Shown: positions 1 to 8,419, numbered from the stretch's first letter. The stretch: 29,815 nt of DNA from Phycisphaerales bacterium (GCA_029212425.1 JARGNC010000006.1:1-29815), one strand, 5' to 3'. A program made the numbers and translations. The notes: generated by a model not told the origin, from the letters alone.

Positions 1-1800
1 GCCGCGGATGAGCTCATCGATTGCCCAACCATCTTTGTCGAGTTTGATGTGTACGGTGTGCGCATCTCCGAAGAGGTTGTGGAGATCGCCGAGCGTTTCT
101 TGGTACGCTCCTACGAGGAACGCTCCGATGTAGTAGATGTCGTCGGAGTTGAGCTTGTGGACCGGGAGGGTCGGAGCTAAGCCGCCTTCGGGATTGATGT
201 AGTCGTTGATTTGACCATCTGAATCACAGGTGATGTCCGCAAGGATCGCTCGACGATCAGGCCTTTCGTTCAATCTGCTGATCGGCATCATCGGGAAGAA
301 CTGGTCGATCGCCCACGAGTCCGGGAGTGATTGGAAGATCGAGAAGTTGCAGAAGTACACCTCGCTCATGAGTTCTTCGATATCGCTCAGCTCATCGGGA
401 ATCACCTCGAGTCCGCGGCACGCAATCTGGATGTGCTGGCAGATCGTCCAGAACAACCGCTCAGCGAATGCCAACTCTTCAATCGTGAGGTATCCGAGCG
501 AGAACAGCGTTGTCGCTTCATCCCTCGCACGCATCGCATCGTGGTAGCTCGCGACAAGGTGCGGAGCATCCCCTTGCACAATCTGGAGGGTCGCGTCAAG
601 GTCTCGCACTGGTTGCGGAGCATCGTGCTGAATGGTTCCAACTTCGACAGGTGGGTTGATGATGTCGCTGGGTCCAGACGAACCCAATACATCGAACACC
701 AACAACGACGAATACGCCGCCATCGCTCGTCCGCACTCTGTCACAATCGTCGGATGCTCCATATCAGCAGCATCGCAGACCGATCCCACGCGGTATACCA
801 CATCCGACGCGTACTCATCAAGCGTGTAGTTCATCGACGAAGCCGCATCGGCACGACCCCCCATGTAGTCCACACCCAGACCGCCTCCGATATCGAGGTA
901 GGTCAGTTTCGCTCCGAGTTTGCGGAGTTGGACAAAGGTGTGCGTCAACTCGGTGACTGCAGATTTGATGGTCCCGATGTCTTGGTGCTGCGATCCCGAG
1001 TGGCAATGGATCAGGTCGAGACAATCCACCATGCCGTGCTCTCGGAGCGTTTCGACAGCACGGAGCAGTTCGGTGATGGTCATCCCGAACTTGCTCTTGG
1101 TTCCTGTTGAAGACCCCCACCGTCCTGATCCGGTGGTTGCGAGTTTGACGCGCGCACCGATGGTGGGTCGAACGCCGTAGCGTTCAGCGGTATCAATGAT
1201 CCGGTCAAGCTCGCGCAGGTTTTCGATGACTGGAATGATACGACGACCAAGCTTGTGCGCGAGGATCACCGCTTCGATGTACTGCGCGTCTTTGAAACCA
1301 TTGCACACAATGAGCTGGTTGGGGTTGGTTGTGGTCATTGCCATGACCGCGAGGAGTTCTGGTTTCGAACCGACTTCCATACCAAACCCAAGACTACGGC
1401 CGTAGTGAGCAATCTCGTTGACGATCTGGTGCTGCTGGTTCACCTTAATTGGGTACACCGCTTGGTAAGCACCTCTGTAATCATTGTCCTTGATCGCACT
1501 CTGGAACGCGCTGTTGATCGAGTTCAAACGATGCTCGATGATGTCGCTGAATCGGAGCAACACAGGGGTATTGATCCCACGCTCATAGAGTCCGCTCACG
1601 ATCTCGTGCAGATCAACCTTCGGTCCCGATTCCCCGCCGGGCTGGAGTTGGAGGTGTCCAGCGTCGTTGACTCCGACATAACCGCCCCCCCACTGGGGAA
1701 CGCGGTAGTAATCCGAGGCATCCTGAGCGGTCCACTCATCGGACGAATGCACAGAATCAGTCGGCAGGACAGCAGGGGTGGTTGGAGCGGCTTTGTTCAT
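1..1800 (-). CDS. speA: Biosynthetic arginine decarboxylase, 3'-truncated by the window edge
   Basis: Converts arginine to agmatine with PLP, the first step of the arginine route to putrescine and spermidine. Reading back from an ATG at 1800 gives 600 uninterrupted codons that run off the window at base 1; SpeA is usually about 630-660 residues, so only the last few tens are missing. Recognisable fold-III decarboxylase motifs are YPIKVNQQ with the PLP lysine at residue 119, HCHSGSQ, the glycine-rich DIGGGLGVDY phosphate loop, and CDSDGQI near the C-terminus. It diverges from the deoxyhypusine-synthase-like gene, only 87 bases separating the two starts, which suggests joint polyamine metabolism. 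No Shine-Dalgarno sequence precedes the ATG; instead a TATACT box lies five bases upstream, so the mRNA may be leaderless. The family assignment is secure. Confidence 0.95.
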   Translation of the reverse strand, partial: MNKAAPTTPAVLPTDSVHSSDEWTAQDASDYYRVPQWGGGYVGVNDAGHLQLQPGGESGPKVDLHEIVSGLYERGINTPVLLRFSDIIEHRLNSINSAFQSAIKDNDYRGAYQAVYPIKVNQQHQIVNEIAHYGRSLGFGMEVGSKPELLAVMAMTTTNPNQLIVCNGFKDAQYIEAVILAHKLGRRIIPVIENLRELDRIIDTAERYGVRPTIGARVKLATTGSGRWGSSTGTKSKFGMTITELLRAVETLREHGMVDCLDLIHCHSGSQHQDIGTIKSAVTELTHTFVQLRKLGAKLTYLDIGGGLGVDYMGGRADAASSMNYTLDEYASDVVYRVGSVCDAADMEHPTIVTECGRAMAAYSSLLVFDVLGSSGPSDIINPPVEVGTIQHDAPQPVRDLDATLQIVQGDAPHLVASYHDAMRARDEATTLFSLGYLTIEELAFAERLFWTICQHIQIACRGLEVIPDELSDIEELMSEVYFCNFSIFQSLPDSWAIDQFFPMMPISRLNERPDRRAILADITCDSDGQINDYINPEGGLAPTLPVHKLNSDDIYYIGAFLVGAYQETLGDLHNLFGDAHTVHIKLDKDGWAIDELIRG

Positions 1801-1805
1801 TGCGA

Positions 1806-1836
1806 AGTATAGATTCGGTCGGTGCCTGCTGTTCAA
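1806..1836 (-). promoter_or_regulatory. Candidate promoter of speA
   Basis: On the minus strand, TTGAAC (1836-1831) and TATACT (1811-1806) resemble sigma-70 -35 and -10 boxes with a long 19-base spacer. The -10 box ends five bases before the ATG, which would put the transcription start at or next to the start codon. This is inference from consensus only. Confidence 0.35.
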
Positions 1837-1887
1837 GGATCGGTCTAGACTACCCACCAAAATACTTTGATCTTGAGGACCCCACCG

Positions 1888-2853
1888 ATGACCATTCGAT
1901 CCTTCATGGAAGAGCATTACAGACACTTCAACGCCGCGGCGACCCTGGACAGCGCGCGTGGATTCGAAGCCCATCTCCAGAGCGGGGGCAAGATGCTCGT
2001 ATCGCTCGCCGGCGCGATGAGCACCGCTGAACTCGGGCGCTCACTCGCGGAGATGATCCGACAAGACAAAGTCCACGCGATCTCCTGCACCGGCGCGAAC
2101 CTCGAGGAGGATGTCTACAACCTCGTCGCCCACGACCACTACGAGCGGATCCCCAACTACCGCGACCTCACACCTGAAGACGAACAAAAACTGCTCGATC
2201 GAGGTCTCAACCGCGTGACAGATACCTGCATCCCGGAAGACGAGGCATTCCGTGTCATGGAGCGCACGCTGCTCCCACGCTGGATCGCGGATGCGAAATC
2301 AGGGAACCGGAAACTCCCCCACGAACATTTTTACGAGATGCTGCTCTCCGGCGAACTCAAGGATTCCTACCAAGCGGACCCAAAGAACTCTTGGCTCCTC
2401 GCTGCTGCGGAACGCAACCTCCCCATCGTCGTCCCAGGATGGGAAGATTCGACCTGCGGCAACATCTACGCATCCCATGTCGTCTCAGGCGATCTCCCAG
2501 ACGCGACCGGGATCAAGTCAGGGATCGAGTACATGACCAGCTTCATTGACTGGTACAAGCAAGCGTCCGCGAAGTCGAGCATCGGATTCTTCCAGATCGG
2601 TGGCGGCATCGCGGGCGACTTCCCGATCTGTGCTGTGCCTTTGATCCGTCAGGACCTTCAGGAAGAGGTCCCGCTCTGGGGATACTTCTGCCAGATCTCA
2701 GATTCCACCACAAGCTACGGGTCCTACTCCGGAGCGGTCCCCAACGAGAAAATCACATGGGAGAAACTCGCGATCGACACCCCGAAGTTCGTGATCGAGT
2801 CCGACGCAACCATTGTCGCCCCGCTCATCTTCGGATATCTCCTGGGCTGGTGA
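1888..2853 (+). CDS. Deoxyhypusine synthase-like protein (bacterial family)
   Basis: A 321-residue member of the deoxyhypusine synthase (DS) fold family. The ATG at 1888 is chosen over a TTG at 1867 because GAGGA lies eight bases before it and homologues begin close to the conserved EEHYRHFNAA stretch. Other family stretches are SCTGANLEED, PGWEDSTCGN, QIGGGIAGDF, SGAVPNE and VIESDATIVAPLIF. In the eukaryotic and archaeal enzymes the motif after GGG carries the catalytic lysine (GGGVVKHH in human); here it reads GGGIAGDF, so that lysine is absent. I recall other bacterial members sharing this form. Bacteria have no eIF5A, so the acceptor must differ; divergent pairing with speA suggests polyamine synthesis, and bacterial homologues have been linked to homospermidine- or spermidine-type products. 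The exact reaction is unknown. Confidence 0.85.
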   Translation: MTIRSFMEEHYRHFNAAATLDSARGFEAHLQSGGKMLVSLAGAMSTAELGRSLAEMIRQDKVHAISCTGANLEEDVYNLVAHDHYERIPNYRDLTPEDEQKLLDRGLNRVTDTCIPEDEAFRVMERTLLPRWIADAKSGNRKLPHEHFYEMLLSGELKDSYQADPKNSWLLAAAERNLPIVVPGWEDSTCGNIYASHVVSGDLPDATGIKSGIEYMTSFIDWYKQASAKSSIGFFQIGGGIAGDFPICAVPLIRQDLQEEVPLWGYFCQISDSTTSYGSYSGAVPNEKITWEKLAIDTPKFVIESDATIVAPLIFGYLLGW

Positions 2854-2891
2854 TCCGATCTTGAGTTGAACCTGAATCGCACAAAAAGAAC

Positions 2892-2924
2892 AACGCCGCA
2901 ACCGAATCGGTCTGCGGCGTTTTC
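2892..2924. terminator. Bidirectional intrinsic terminator
   Basis: The inverted repeat AACGCCGCA...TGCGGCGTT is followed by TTTTC on the plus strand (end of the deoxyhypusine-synthase-like gene) and, after GTTC, by TTTTT on the minus strand (end of the tRNA-Val transcript). It sits between convergent units and can serve both. Confidence 0.8.
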
Positions 2925-2930
2925 ATTGAA

Positions 2931-3004
2931 TGGGCGTAATAGGACTCGAACCTACGACCTCTGCCATGTGACGGCAGCGCTCTAGCCAGCTGAGCTATAC
3001 GCCC
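2931..3004 (-). tRNA. tRNA-Val (anticodon CAC)
   Basis: The minus strand folds as a 74-base cloverleaf. The acceptor stem is GGGCGTA/TACGCCC with discriminator A. The D-arm contains AGCTCAGCTGGCTAGAGC. The anticodon arm is CTGCC-GTCACAT-GGCAG, giving anticodon CAC after U33, which reads GUG (valine). The T-arm contains GGTTCGAGTCC. The 3' CCA is not encoded. It lies 64 bases downstream of the last secretion-operon gene, on the same strand. Confidence 0.93.
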
Positions 3005-3068
3005 GAAGTAGCAAGCGTAGTCAAACTCAGACTGTTCATCAAGGGGGAAGATTGCTAATGAGGGCGTC

Positions 3069-3548
3069 TTATCGATTCATCTTGATACGGAGCCGCTTGC
3101 CGCTTGAATGCTCCATGATGATGTAGCGGTCTTGTCCCGCGATCTTCACGAGTTCCCAGTCCGCGACCACATAGTCCCCAACGCTGTAGGGTTTGCCGTT
3201 GACCACTGCAAATGATTTGTTTGCTGAAGGCAAGACCGCTGAGAGCACAAAGGTTGGGTCTGGGGTATCGATCTCACCTGACGGCGGAACATACTCAGGG
3301 AGTGTTGGCTCAACGACCTTGAGTTCTTCAAACCAGAATGGGGAAACAGTATTGCGTGCGGACAACGCGGTGTGGGTTGATTCAACCGTGTGCTCAGGTA
3401 CAACCGGAAGCGCCCTGAAATCAATATCGTTGACTCCAGCATGGGCGCTTGCAGGTTCGCCTTGCACAAACTGGAATGCAACCACCGCGAGGATAGGGCA
3501 CGCGACAGCACCAACTCGATATCCAAGAAACTGTGCTTTATTACTCAT
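3069..3548 (-). CDS. Small inner-membrane protein, PilP/GspC-like, end of type II secretion operon
   Basis: A 159-residue protein with a short cytoplasmic N-terminus, one membrane segment (about residues 10-28, GAVACPILAVVAFQFV), a proline- and charge-rich linker, and a compact C-terminal part (about 100-159) with alternating hydrophobic residues and the stretch VNGKPYSVGDYV. This layout matches the PilP/GspC 'homology region' proteins that link the inner-membrane platform to the secretin. Its ATG overlaps the stop of the PilO-like gene by eight bases (ATGAGTAA), so the two are translationally coupled. I assign the role from topology and operon position, not from a diagnostic motif; a lineage-specific assembly factor is an alternative. 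Confidence 0.6.
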   Translation of the reverse strand: MSNKAQFLGYRVGAVACPILAVVAFQFVQGEPASAHAGVNDIDFRALPVVPEHTVESTHTALSARNTVSPFWFEELKVVEPTLPEYVPPSGEIDTPDPTFVLSAVLPSANKSFAVVNGKPYSVGDYVVADWELVKIAGQDRYIIMEHSSGKRLRIKMNR

Positions 3549-4152
3549 CGGTTGTTTCTCCGGTTTGATCGCTCGATGGGATTGAAGTCAGCATCACAGA
3601 GTTGATCTCCGCGTTGACACGAACACTCTCGTTCCCTGTAGGCAACAAGCGAAAACTTGAGAACTTCAGGGGAACCGATCCATGAGCGACATCATCCATA
3701 AACGAGAGCACCGATCCGTAGTCCCCTTCGAACTCGACGCGGATCAAGTGGTTGACACCCTCGACAACTTGATCGGTCCCAGCGACTCGTTCTGAAATCT
3801 TGCGATCCTTGACGGACTCAATGCGTGCGATTGAAACCCCATTCAAGTTTGCTGAGTTGTTGATGAGAGAGTGCAACGCCGTGCCCGAATCGCCTTCGCT
3901 GACGACTTCTGACATTGACGAGAGGATTGCTCCCAATCGGATTTGCACCTCCGCAGAATCTGCTGAACCAACATCACCAACTTTCTGCTGGTAGGTTTGA
4001 ATCAGTTGCTCTTGCGATGAGAGTGTCTCCTTCAAGTCAGAGACATTCTGGATCGCGGGCTTGACCAAAAACATCCAAGCGATGCACGCGAGCCCAGAGA
4101 CAATCACAATCTTCATAGTTGTCTGCTTCTTTGTTTCTGCATTCATATTCAT
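3541..4152 (-). CDS. PilO/GspM-like inner-membrane platform protein
   Basis: A 203-residue bitopic protein with a membrane helix at about residues 14-31 (KIVIVSGLACIAWMFLV), a coiled-coil-prone stretch (about 36-60, with Q/E/L heptads) and a C-terminal alpha/beta part containing IRVEFEGDYGSVLSFMDDVA, typical of the ferredoxin-like fold of PilO. PilO/GspM partners PilN/GspL in the inner-membrane platform of type IV pili and type II secretion systems. The start overlaps the end of the PilM-PilN-like gene by four bases (ATGA), indicating coupled translation. Family membership rests on architecture, a few typical residues and gene order. Confidence 0.75.
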   Translation of the reverse strand: MNMNAETKKQTTMKIVIVSGLACIAWMFLVKPAIQNVSDLKETLSSQEQLIQTYQQKVGDVGSADSAEVQIRLGAILSSMSEVVSEGDSGTALHSLINNSANLNGVSIARIESVKDRKISERVAGTDQVVEGVNHLIRVEFEGDYGSVLSFMDDVAHGSVPLKFSSFRLLPTGNESVRVNAEINSVMLTSIPSSDQTGETTDE

Positions 4153-5855
4153 GGCTGCACCAACTCTCCTGCATCACTCAAACGAGTGAGTTTGCTGAAC
4201 TGCCCATCCTCTGGCTCGATCACCACCGACAGAACAAAGTTCACCCCCCAAGCCATGGTGTTGGTTCGGGATCGTGAAGTGCTGCCGATGCTGATGGATT
4301 GAACCTTTGGAATTTCCCGGAGTGTTTCGATGTACTTCGAGAGATTCTGGCTCGCATCCGATTCGTCTTCCAAACCAGCAACCGCCATTCCGGTAATGTT
4401 CATCACCGGCTCCTTGGAGTTCATACGGCATTGAAGTTCTGATATCCGGATGTTCGCGTGCTCTTCGGTCGCCATCGATGCAAGCACGCTAAACCAATCC
4501 ACTTCCTTGCCCATCGATTCTTCGAACAGCAGCGCTGCCGAACCGATCGTGCCTGCCATAACGCTGATTGAATCTCGACGCTTTCCATCAAGCTCGATTT
4601 GGCTGATGGTCTCTGATTGATAATCTATCTCTTGCTTGATGGAGTTCGAGTTTTGTCTCGCGATCATGAACTGGCTACCCACGAACAACGCGACCGCACA
4701 AGCACCCACTTGTACAGATCTGCCGAGTATTGATCGAGCTTTGATCTCACGCGAGATCGAAGGCTGTAGTTCGATATTCAAGTGGCGTCTGCACGCGAGA
4801 CTGTGCTCGCTTGTTCCATTGCCGAACAACTCGTCCGACTGGTACTCCTCAAATCGAGGATCAATGTCGACATGCAGATCCAGCCCCTGCGCAAGTGCGG
4901 CACCGATGTGTGGGATCGCGGAACCAGGGCCGCAAATCAACAGCTTTGATGGGATTCGATCAAGCGATCCCGCGAAGCGGAAGGTTTGCTTAATCTCGAT
5001 ACTCAAGCGCTGAAGGATCGGCGCCATCCCGGCCATGATCTGGCTCGACTCTTCTCTGTTGGCATTCTTGCCAATCGGAACCCCTTCAGACATCAATCGG
5101 TTCAGACTCTGCTGGGTGACTCCATGGTCGCTCTTTGGTGCAGCTGAACTCTTCCCATCGTAACCTTGGCTTTGATCACCACCGCTCAGCTCACTTGCGG
5201 CTTCTTCGATCAAGCGTGAAAAGACACCGACCAGTGTTTCGTATCCGAGATCTATCAAACGGAAGAGCTTGGGCACTCCATCTTCGACATAGGTAATCAC
5301 ACTTGAACGATCCGAAAGGTACAGCACTGCGGTGTCATCATCAACACTCGTCGCGTCATCAATCGCACTCTGAATGACACCAGTCTGACACGGGAGCATC
5401 CGATCCGCGATCACTTTGTTTCGATTCAACCATGCATAGAGCTTCTGGAGGTTCGATTCGGTATCAGCCACACCTACCGTGAGCGTGGCATTCTCGTTGG
5501 TGTACAACGCGATTGAATCTGCGGGATTGTTCCTCCCGACTGATTGAAGCAGTCCACTGAGCATCTTCGCAACGGAAGCTTGTTCACCGAATTCTGAAAT
5601 ATCGACACGACAATGCGATCCTGGACTCACATAGTACAGGTTTGCATGCCGAACCTGATTCGTCCCTCCAAAGCGTGCGAGAAGCTGGCGGAGTGGCTGG
5701 TCAAGCTTTCGCAAGCTGTCGTCCCATGTTTCTGCCCACGCCGATGAGTCCAGGCCAACGCGCTCTGCGTGCTGAATCTTTCCAGATCGAACACTTGCCA
5801 TCGAAAGATGATCAGGCGTGATGATGATTGTGAGCTTGTCTTTCGGTTTGAACAT
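4149..5855 (-). CDS. GspL-like protein: PilM actin-like domain fused to a PilN-like membrane part
   Basis: A 568-residue protein. Residues 1-350 look like the actin-like ATPase fold of PilM/GspL, with a late phosphate-loop-like CGPGSAIPHIGAALAQGL (about 309-325); the usual N-terminal GLDIGS motif is not recognisable, so nucleotide binding is uncertain. Residues 225-270 form a polar, serine-rich insertion. A membrane helix follows (about 381-398, QVGACAVALFVGSQFMI), then a coiled-coil stretch and a periplasmic PilN/GspL-like domain. In the secretion system this protein recruits the ATPase GspE to the membrane and contacts the PilO/GspM partner encoded next. GAGGGG lies just before the ATG. A 131-base gap separates it from the upstream pseudopilin gene, the largest gap in the operon. 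Confidence 0.78.
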   Translation of the reverse strand: MFKPKDKLTIIITPDHLSMASVRSGKIQHAERVGLDSSAWAETWDDSLRKLDQPLRQLLARFGGTNQVRHANLYYVSPGSHCRVDISEFGEQASVAKMLSGLLQSVGRNNPADSIALYTNENATLTVGVADTESNLQKLYAWLNRNKVIADRMLPCQTGVIQSAIDDATSVDDDTAVLYLSDRSSVITYVEDGVPKLFRLIDLGYETLVGVFSRLIEEAASELSGGDQSQGYDGKSSAAPKSDHGVTQQSLNRLMSEGVPIGKNANREESSQIMAGMAPILQRLSIEIKQTFRFAGSLDRIPSKLLICGPGSAIPHIGAALAQGLDLHVDIDPRFEEYQSDELFGNGTSEHSLACRRHLNIELQPSISREIKARSILGRSVQVGACAVALFVGSQFMIARQNSNSIKQEIDYQSETISQIELDGKRRDSISVMAGTIGSAALLFEESMGKEVDWFSVLASMATEEHANIRISELQCRMNSKEPVMNITGMAVAGLEDESDASQNLSKYIETLREIPKVQSISIGSTSRSRTNTMAWGVNFVLSVVIEPEDGQFSKLTRLSDAGELVQP

Positions 5856-5986
5856 AAATCCCCTCTTCTGTAGAATTTGGAGGCACGAGTTCGAATGAGT
5901 ATCGACCCGTTTTATCAGTCACTTTTGTGCCATTCAGTATGTAGGTAGAACTATTGATCTGTTATCCGGACGGATCTTGCGATGCG

Positions 5987-6337
5987 TTACTCAAGAGCGA
6001 GTTCGATCCGCCGGATCGCGTCACCGCTCATCCCGTGAATCACTGCGGTGCCGCCCAGTTCTGGGATCTGTGTGAACTCGATCACTTGGTTCTCAATAAC
6101 AACCTCACTGCCTTCGACAGGCATCTCGGTCGCTCCCATGTATCCCTGAATTGTGATCACAGTCCCGGACTCAGCAGCGTAAAACGCGCGGACCGTCTCA
6201 ACACGCATCGCAGCAAGCGAGGATTCATCACGCATCGGACGAACTGAGCCCGCAACAATCAATCCCATCAAGGCAAGCACCACGACCAATACCGCAAGCA
6301 CGGACCCCCGTCTTGATTCAGATTGAACTCGGTTCAT
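5987..6337 (-). CDS. GspK/PilX-like minor pseudopilin-type protein
   Basis: A 116-residue protein starting MNRVQSESRRGSVLAVLVVVLALMG: a short basic leader, then one hydrophobic helix and the AFYAAESG motif typical of PilX/GspK N-termini. I place the start at 6337 because GGGAGGGG precedes it and the ATG overlaps the TGA of the upstream gspJ-like gene (ATGA). The C-terminal part is much shorter than in canonical GspK (about 300 residues), so the protein is a truncated or PilX-type form. It probably acts at the tip of the pseudopilus with the H-, I- and J-like proteins. The canonical glutamate at position +5 of the helix is not evident. Confidence 0.7.
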   Translation of the reverse strand: MNRVQSESRRGSVLAVLVVVLALMGLIVAGSVRPMRDESSLAAMRVETVRAFYAAESGTVITIQGYMGATEMPVEGSEVVIENQVIEFTQIPELGGTAVIHGMSGDAIRRIELALE

Positions 6338-6888
6338 GATTCGCCCCTCCCGATCCAAGATCGTGGAAGCGCATAGGCCTCCAGGACAACTGAGCCACTT
6401 TCTAAACGCATATTCACGCGATGGACCTGCGCGGGATTGACAATGGTCATCGCGTTCCCTGAATCATCAAAGTATGAGATCTGAACACGAGAGACATCAT
6501 CGCACAGCAGCGATGCCTGCCCCCCCGGCTTGAGCAACTCAAACTCGGTTCTGCTCAAACGAAAGCCGCTGCCATCCGTCAGAATGAACTGGGTTGAACT
6601 CGCTGTTTGTACCGAGAGTCCAGACTCGTCAGAAGCGAACGGCGTCTCGCGAACAATCCGCGCCGCCCGTTCGAGTGCATACAGCACACGGTCGGTATCT
6701 GAGCGTGTATCACGCGCAGCCGCGTAAGCATCGGTCGAAGACATGATGACAGGCATCACCACCACAGAAATGATCGACATGACAATGGTCGCAACAAGCA
6801 ACTCAAGGAGCGAGAACCCCCTGCGATTCATCGCGAGCTTCTTTGTACCATTTGTAGATGGTTGGTTCTTTGGGTTTGCTGCATTCAT
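6334..6888 (-). CDS. GspJ-like pseudopilin
   Basis: A 184-residue prepilin-type protein with a 24-residue leader, a class III signal RRG|FSLLELLVA (glutamate at +5) and a hydrophobic helix, followed by a domain with ALERAARIVRETPFA, typical of GspJ/PulJ minor pseudopilins. The ATG at 6888 overlaps the stop of the gspI-like gene (ATGA); a second ATG just before the signal (MNRRGFS, 6831) is a shorter alternative. Processing requires a prepilin peptidase, which is not in this window. Confidence 0.8.
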   Translation of the reverse strand: MNAANPKNQPSTNGTKKLAMNRRGFSLLELLVATIVMSIISVVVMPVIMSSTDAYAAARDTRSDTDRVLYALERAARIVRETPFASDESGLSVQTASSTQFILTDGSGFRLSRTEFELLKPGGQASLLCDDVSRVQISYFDDSGNAMTIVNPAQVHRVNMRLESGSVVLEAYALPRSWIGRGES

Positions 6889-7385
6889 AAATTGGACACC
6901 ATGAGAGAAACCGGTAGTCTGTAGGCAAGCCCATCAGCGGACGGGTACTCGACAACCACCGTTATGGTCCTGAAAATATTGTCATCAGAATCCATCGAGA
7001 CTGTTCCATCAGTTGAAACCAGTTCACTGATCTCAACGCTGTAGCTCAGTCCAAGATCCGTATACGAGATGGTTGCGATCGAAATCCGATCATAAAACCC
7101 AGTTGTGGGTGTATTCAGATATGCATTGGAATCCGCGAGAGCATCAAATCCCAAACTCGGATCATTCGATGAAACATCCGCAAGAACACCCTCGAGGATA
7201 TTGCTCGCGAGCATTGTCGCTCTACCAGTGTTGATCACGTTGGCACGAGCTGCGGAGTTGGACATCAAAATCTCAAGTGTCGGAGGAACAGCGATCGCTA
7301 AAACCAACACCATGGTCACGACTTCGATCAGTGTGAATCCACGATTCAATCTTGCACCACGATACTTGAGACAGCTCATTTTCAT
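6885..7385 (-). CDS. GspI-like pseudopilin
   Basis: A 166-residue prepilin-type protein with leader and class III signal NRG|FTLIEVVTMVLVLAIAVP and the glutamate at +5. The residues just after the helix (LEILMSNSAARANVINTGRATMLASNILEGVL) resemble the GspI pattern of a helix leading into a small beta domain. The start overlaps the end of the gspH-like gene by four bases. The GspI label follows from order (E-F-G-H-I-J-K) and size; the H/I distinction is otherwise soft. Confidence 0.75.
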   Translation of the reverse strand: MKMSCLKYRGARLNRGFTLIEVVTMVLVLAIAVPPTLEILMSNSAARANVINTGRATMLASNILEGVLADVSSNDPSLGFDALADSNAYLNTPTTGFYDRISIATISYTDLGLSYSVEISELVSTDGTVSMDSDDNIFRTITVVVEYPSADGLAYRLPVSLMVSNL

Positions 7386-7951
7386 TGCTGCACCACCAGT
7401 CCGGACCCAGCATGCACGACGATCTGCGCATCAGTGCTGAGCGTGATGGTCGCGTTCTGCGTAAACACCGAATCAAATGCCCCAGACACTTCATCACGCG
7501 TGTGCGGCTCTGCACGAAAATCGAACCAAATTGTTCCGTTGCCCCCGACCCCGTCACCGTTGGTCATGGAAGTGATCGAGACCCCAGAGAACATCATTCC
7601 CAGGTTTGACACCTTGTCTTGACCATCCAACTGATCAACAACACTGACGACCTCGTCATCCGCATCAACAGTCACAAGACTCAAAGAGCTGTTACTTGTA
7701 TCGACAACAACTCCCACAGGCATCCCGCTCGCGAGTGCTCTGCTGCGTGCAAACTCAAGGAGGCGAACCACCTCGTCTTGCGAAGCCGCTTGACGGGCTT
7801 GTGTGCTCTGATTCATAACAGGAATTGCGGTCGTCGCCACAATTCCCATAATCACGACGATGACCATCAGTTCAAGAATCGTGAAACCACCGCGCCCAGG
7901 TCTTTCTCGCCTGCCGCATGGAGAGCCGGAATGAGGACACACTGGTCTCAC
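7382..7951 (-). CDS. GspH-like pseudopilin (GTG start)
   Basis: A 189-residue prepilin-type protein with a positively charged leader of about 21 residues, the signal GRGG|FTILELMVIVVIMGIVA, and downstream the stretch DEVVRLLEFARSRALASGMPVGVVVD, which is typical of GspH/FimT (pilin helix followed by a region with ARSxA). The GTG start at 7951 overlaps the TGA of the gspG-like gene as GTGA, matching the coupling seen elsewhere in the operon. Confidence 0.8.
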   Translation of the reverse strand: MRPVCPHSGSPCGRRERPGRGGFTILELMVIVVIMGIVATTAIPVMNQSTQARQAASQDEVVRLLEFARSRALASGMPVGVVVDTSNSSLSLVTVDADDEVVSVVDQLDGQDKVSNLGMMFSGVSITSMTNGDGVGGNGTIWFDFRAEPHTRDEVSGAFDSVFTQNATITLSTDAQIVVHAGSGLVVQQ

Positions 7952-8409
7952 AGCTCGTTAGCTCCCAGTACACCGCCGCTGCCATTCTCTACCGCGCTCG
8001 CTTCATCACAGTTCGAATAGAAAATTGCGACCGGCGGCGTCGCGGTATTGTCTACAAAGTAGTTCCATCCCGCAGAAGACTCACCAACCACCGATCGGTT
8101 CTGCGCTTGCGAGCTGCTGACAGATTGCACGCCGGAAACCCCGGTGTATGGGTTGGGAGGAATATCGAACTTCACGACCGTCCCGCCCGTCAACACATTG
8201 ACATCGGGAAACGGATCTTCCCCGCTGATAACCGCGTTCATCCGGTAGGTCGCGATCGCTGAGCGCACCCCCGCGAGCGTGCTCTGGGTTGATGCGGATC
8301 GCGCATCGTCAGTCGCGCTGCTAAAGCGGGGGACCGCGATTGCTGCGAGGATGCTCAGCATCACAACCACGACCAACAACTCAACAAGTGTGAATGCTCT
8401 TTTGCCCAT
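7948..8409 (-). CDS. GspG-like major pseudopilin
   Basis: A 153-residue prepilin-type protein with a four-residue leader. The class III signal is MGKRA|FTLVELLVVVVMLSILAAIAVPRF. The residue before the predicted cleavage site is alanine rather than the usual glycine. The C-terminal half has IPPNPYTGVSGVQ and GWNYFVD, GspG-like features, but the canonical calcium-binding SxGxDGxxGG segment is not visible. Its place directly after gspF suggests it is the main pseudopilus subunit. The next gene starts inside its stop codon. Confidence 0.78.
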   Translation of the reverse strand: MGKRAFTLVELLVVVVMLSILAAIAVPRFSSATDDARSASTQSTLAGVRSAIATYRMNAVISGEDPFPDVNVLTGGTVVKFDIPPNPYTGVSGVQSVSSSQAQNRSVVGESSAGWNYFVDNTATPPVAIFYSNCDEASAVENGSGGVLGANEL

Positions 8410-8419
8410 TTGTATCCCT

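Noticed and set aside
331..1812. Long plus-strand open frames opposite speA (up to 259 codons)
   Set aside because: Antisense frames created by codon bias of the real decarboxylase gene, whose protein motifs are unmistakable; no ribosome sites or domains in the plus frames.
5845..5965. Frame reading YILNGTKVTDKTGRYSFELVPPN upstream of the GspL-like gene as a separate small gene
   Set aside because: No ATG or plausible start with a ribosome site; an open stretch of about 55 codons is not unusual. Kept only as a low-interest possible remnant.
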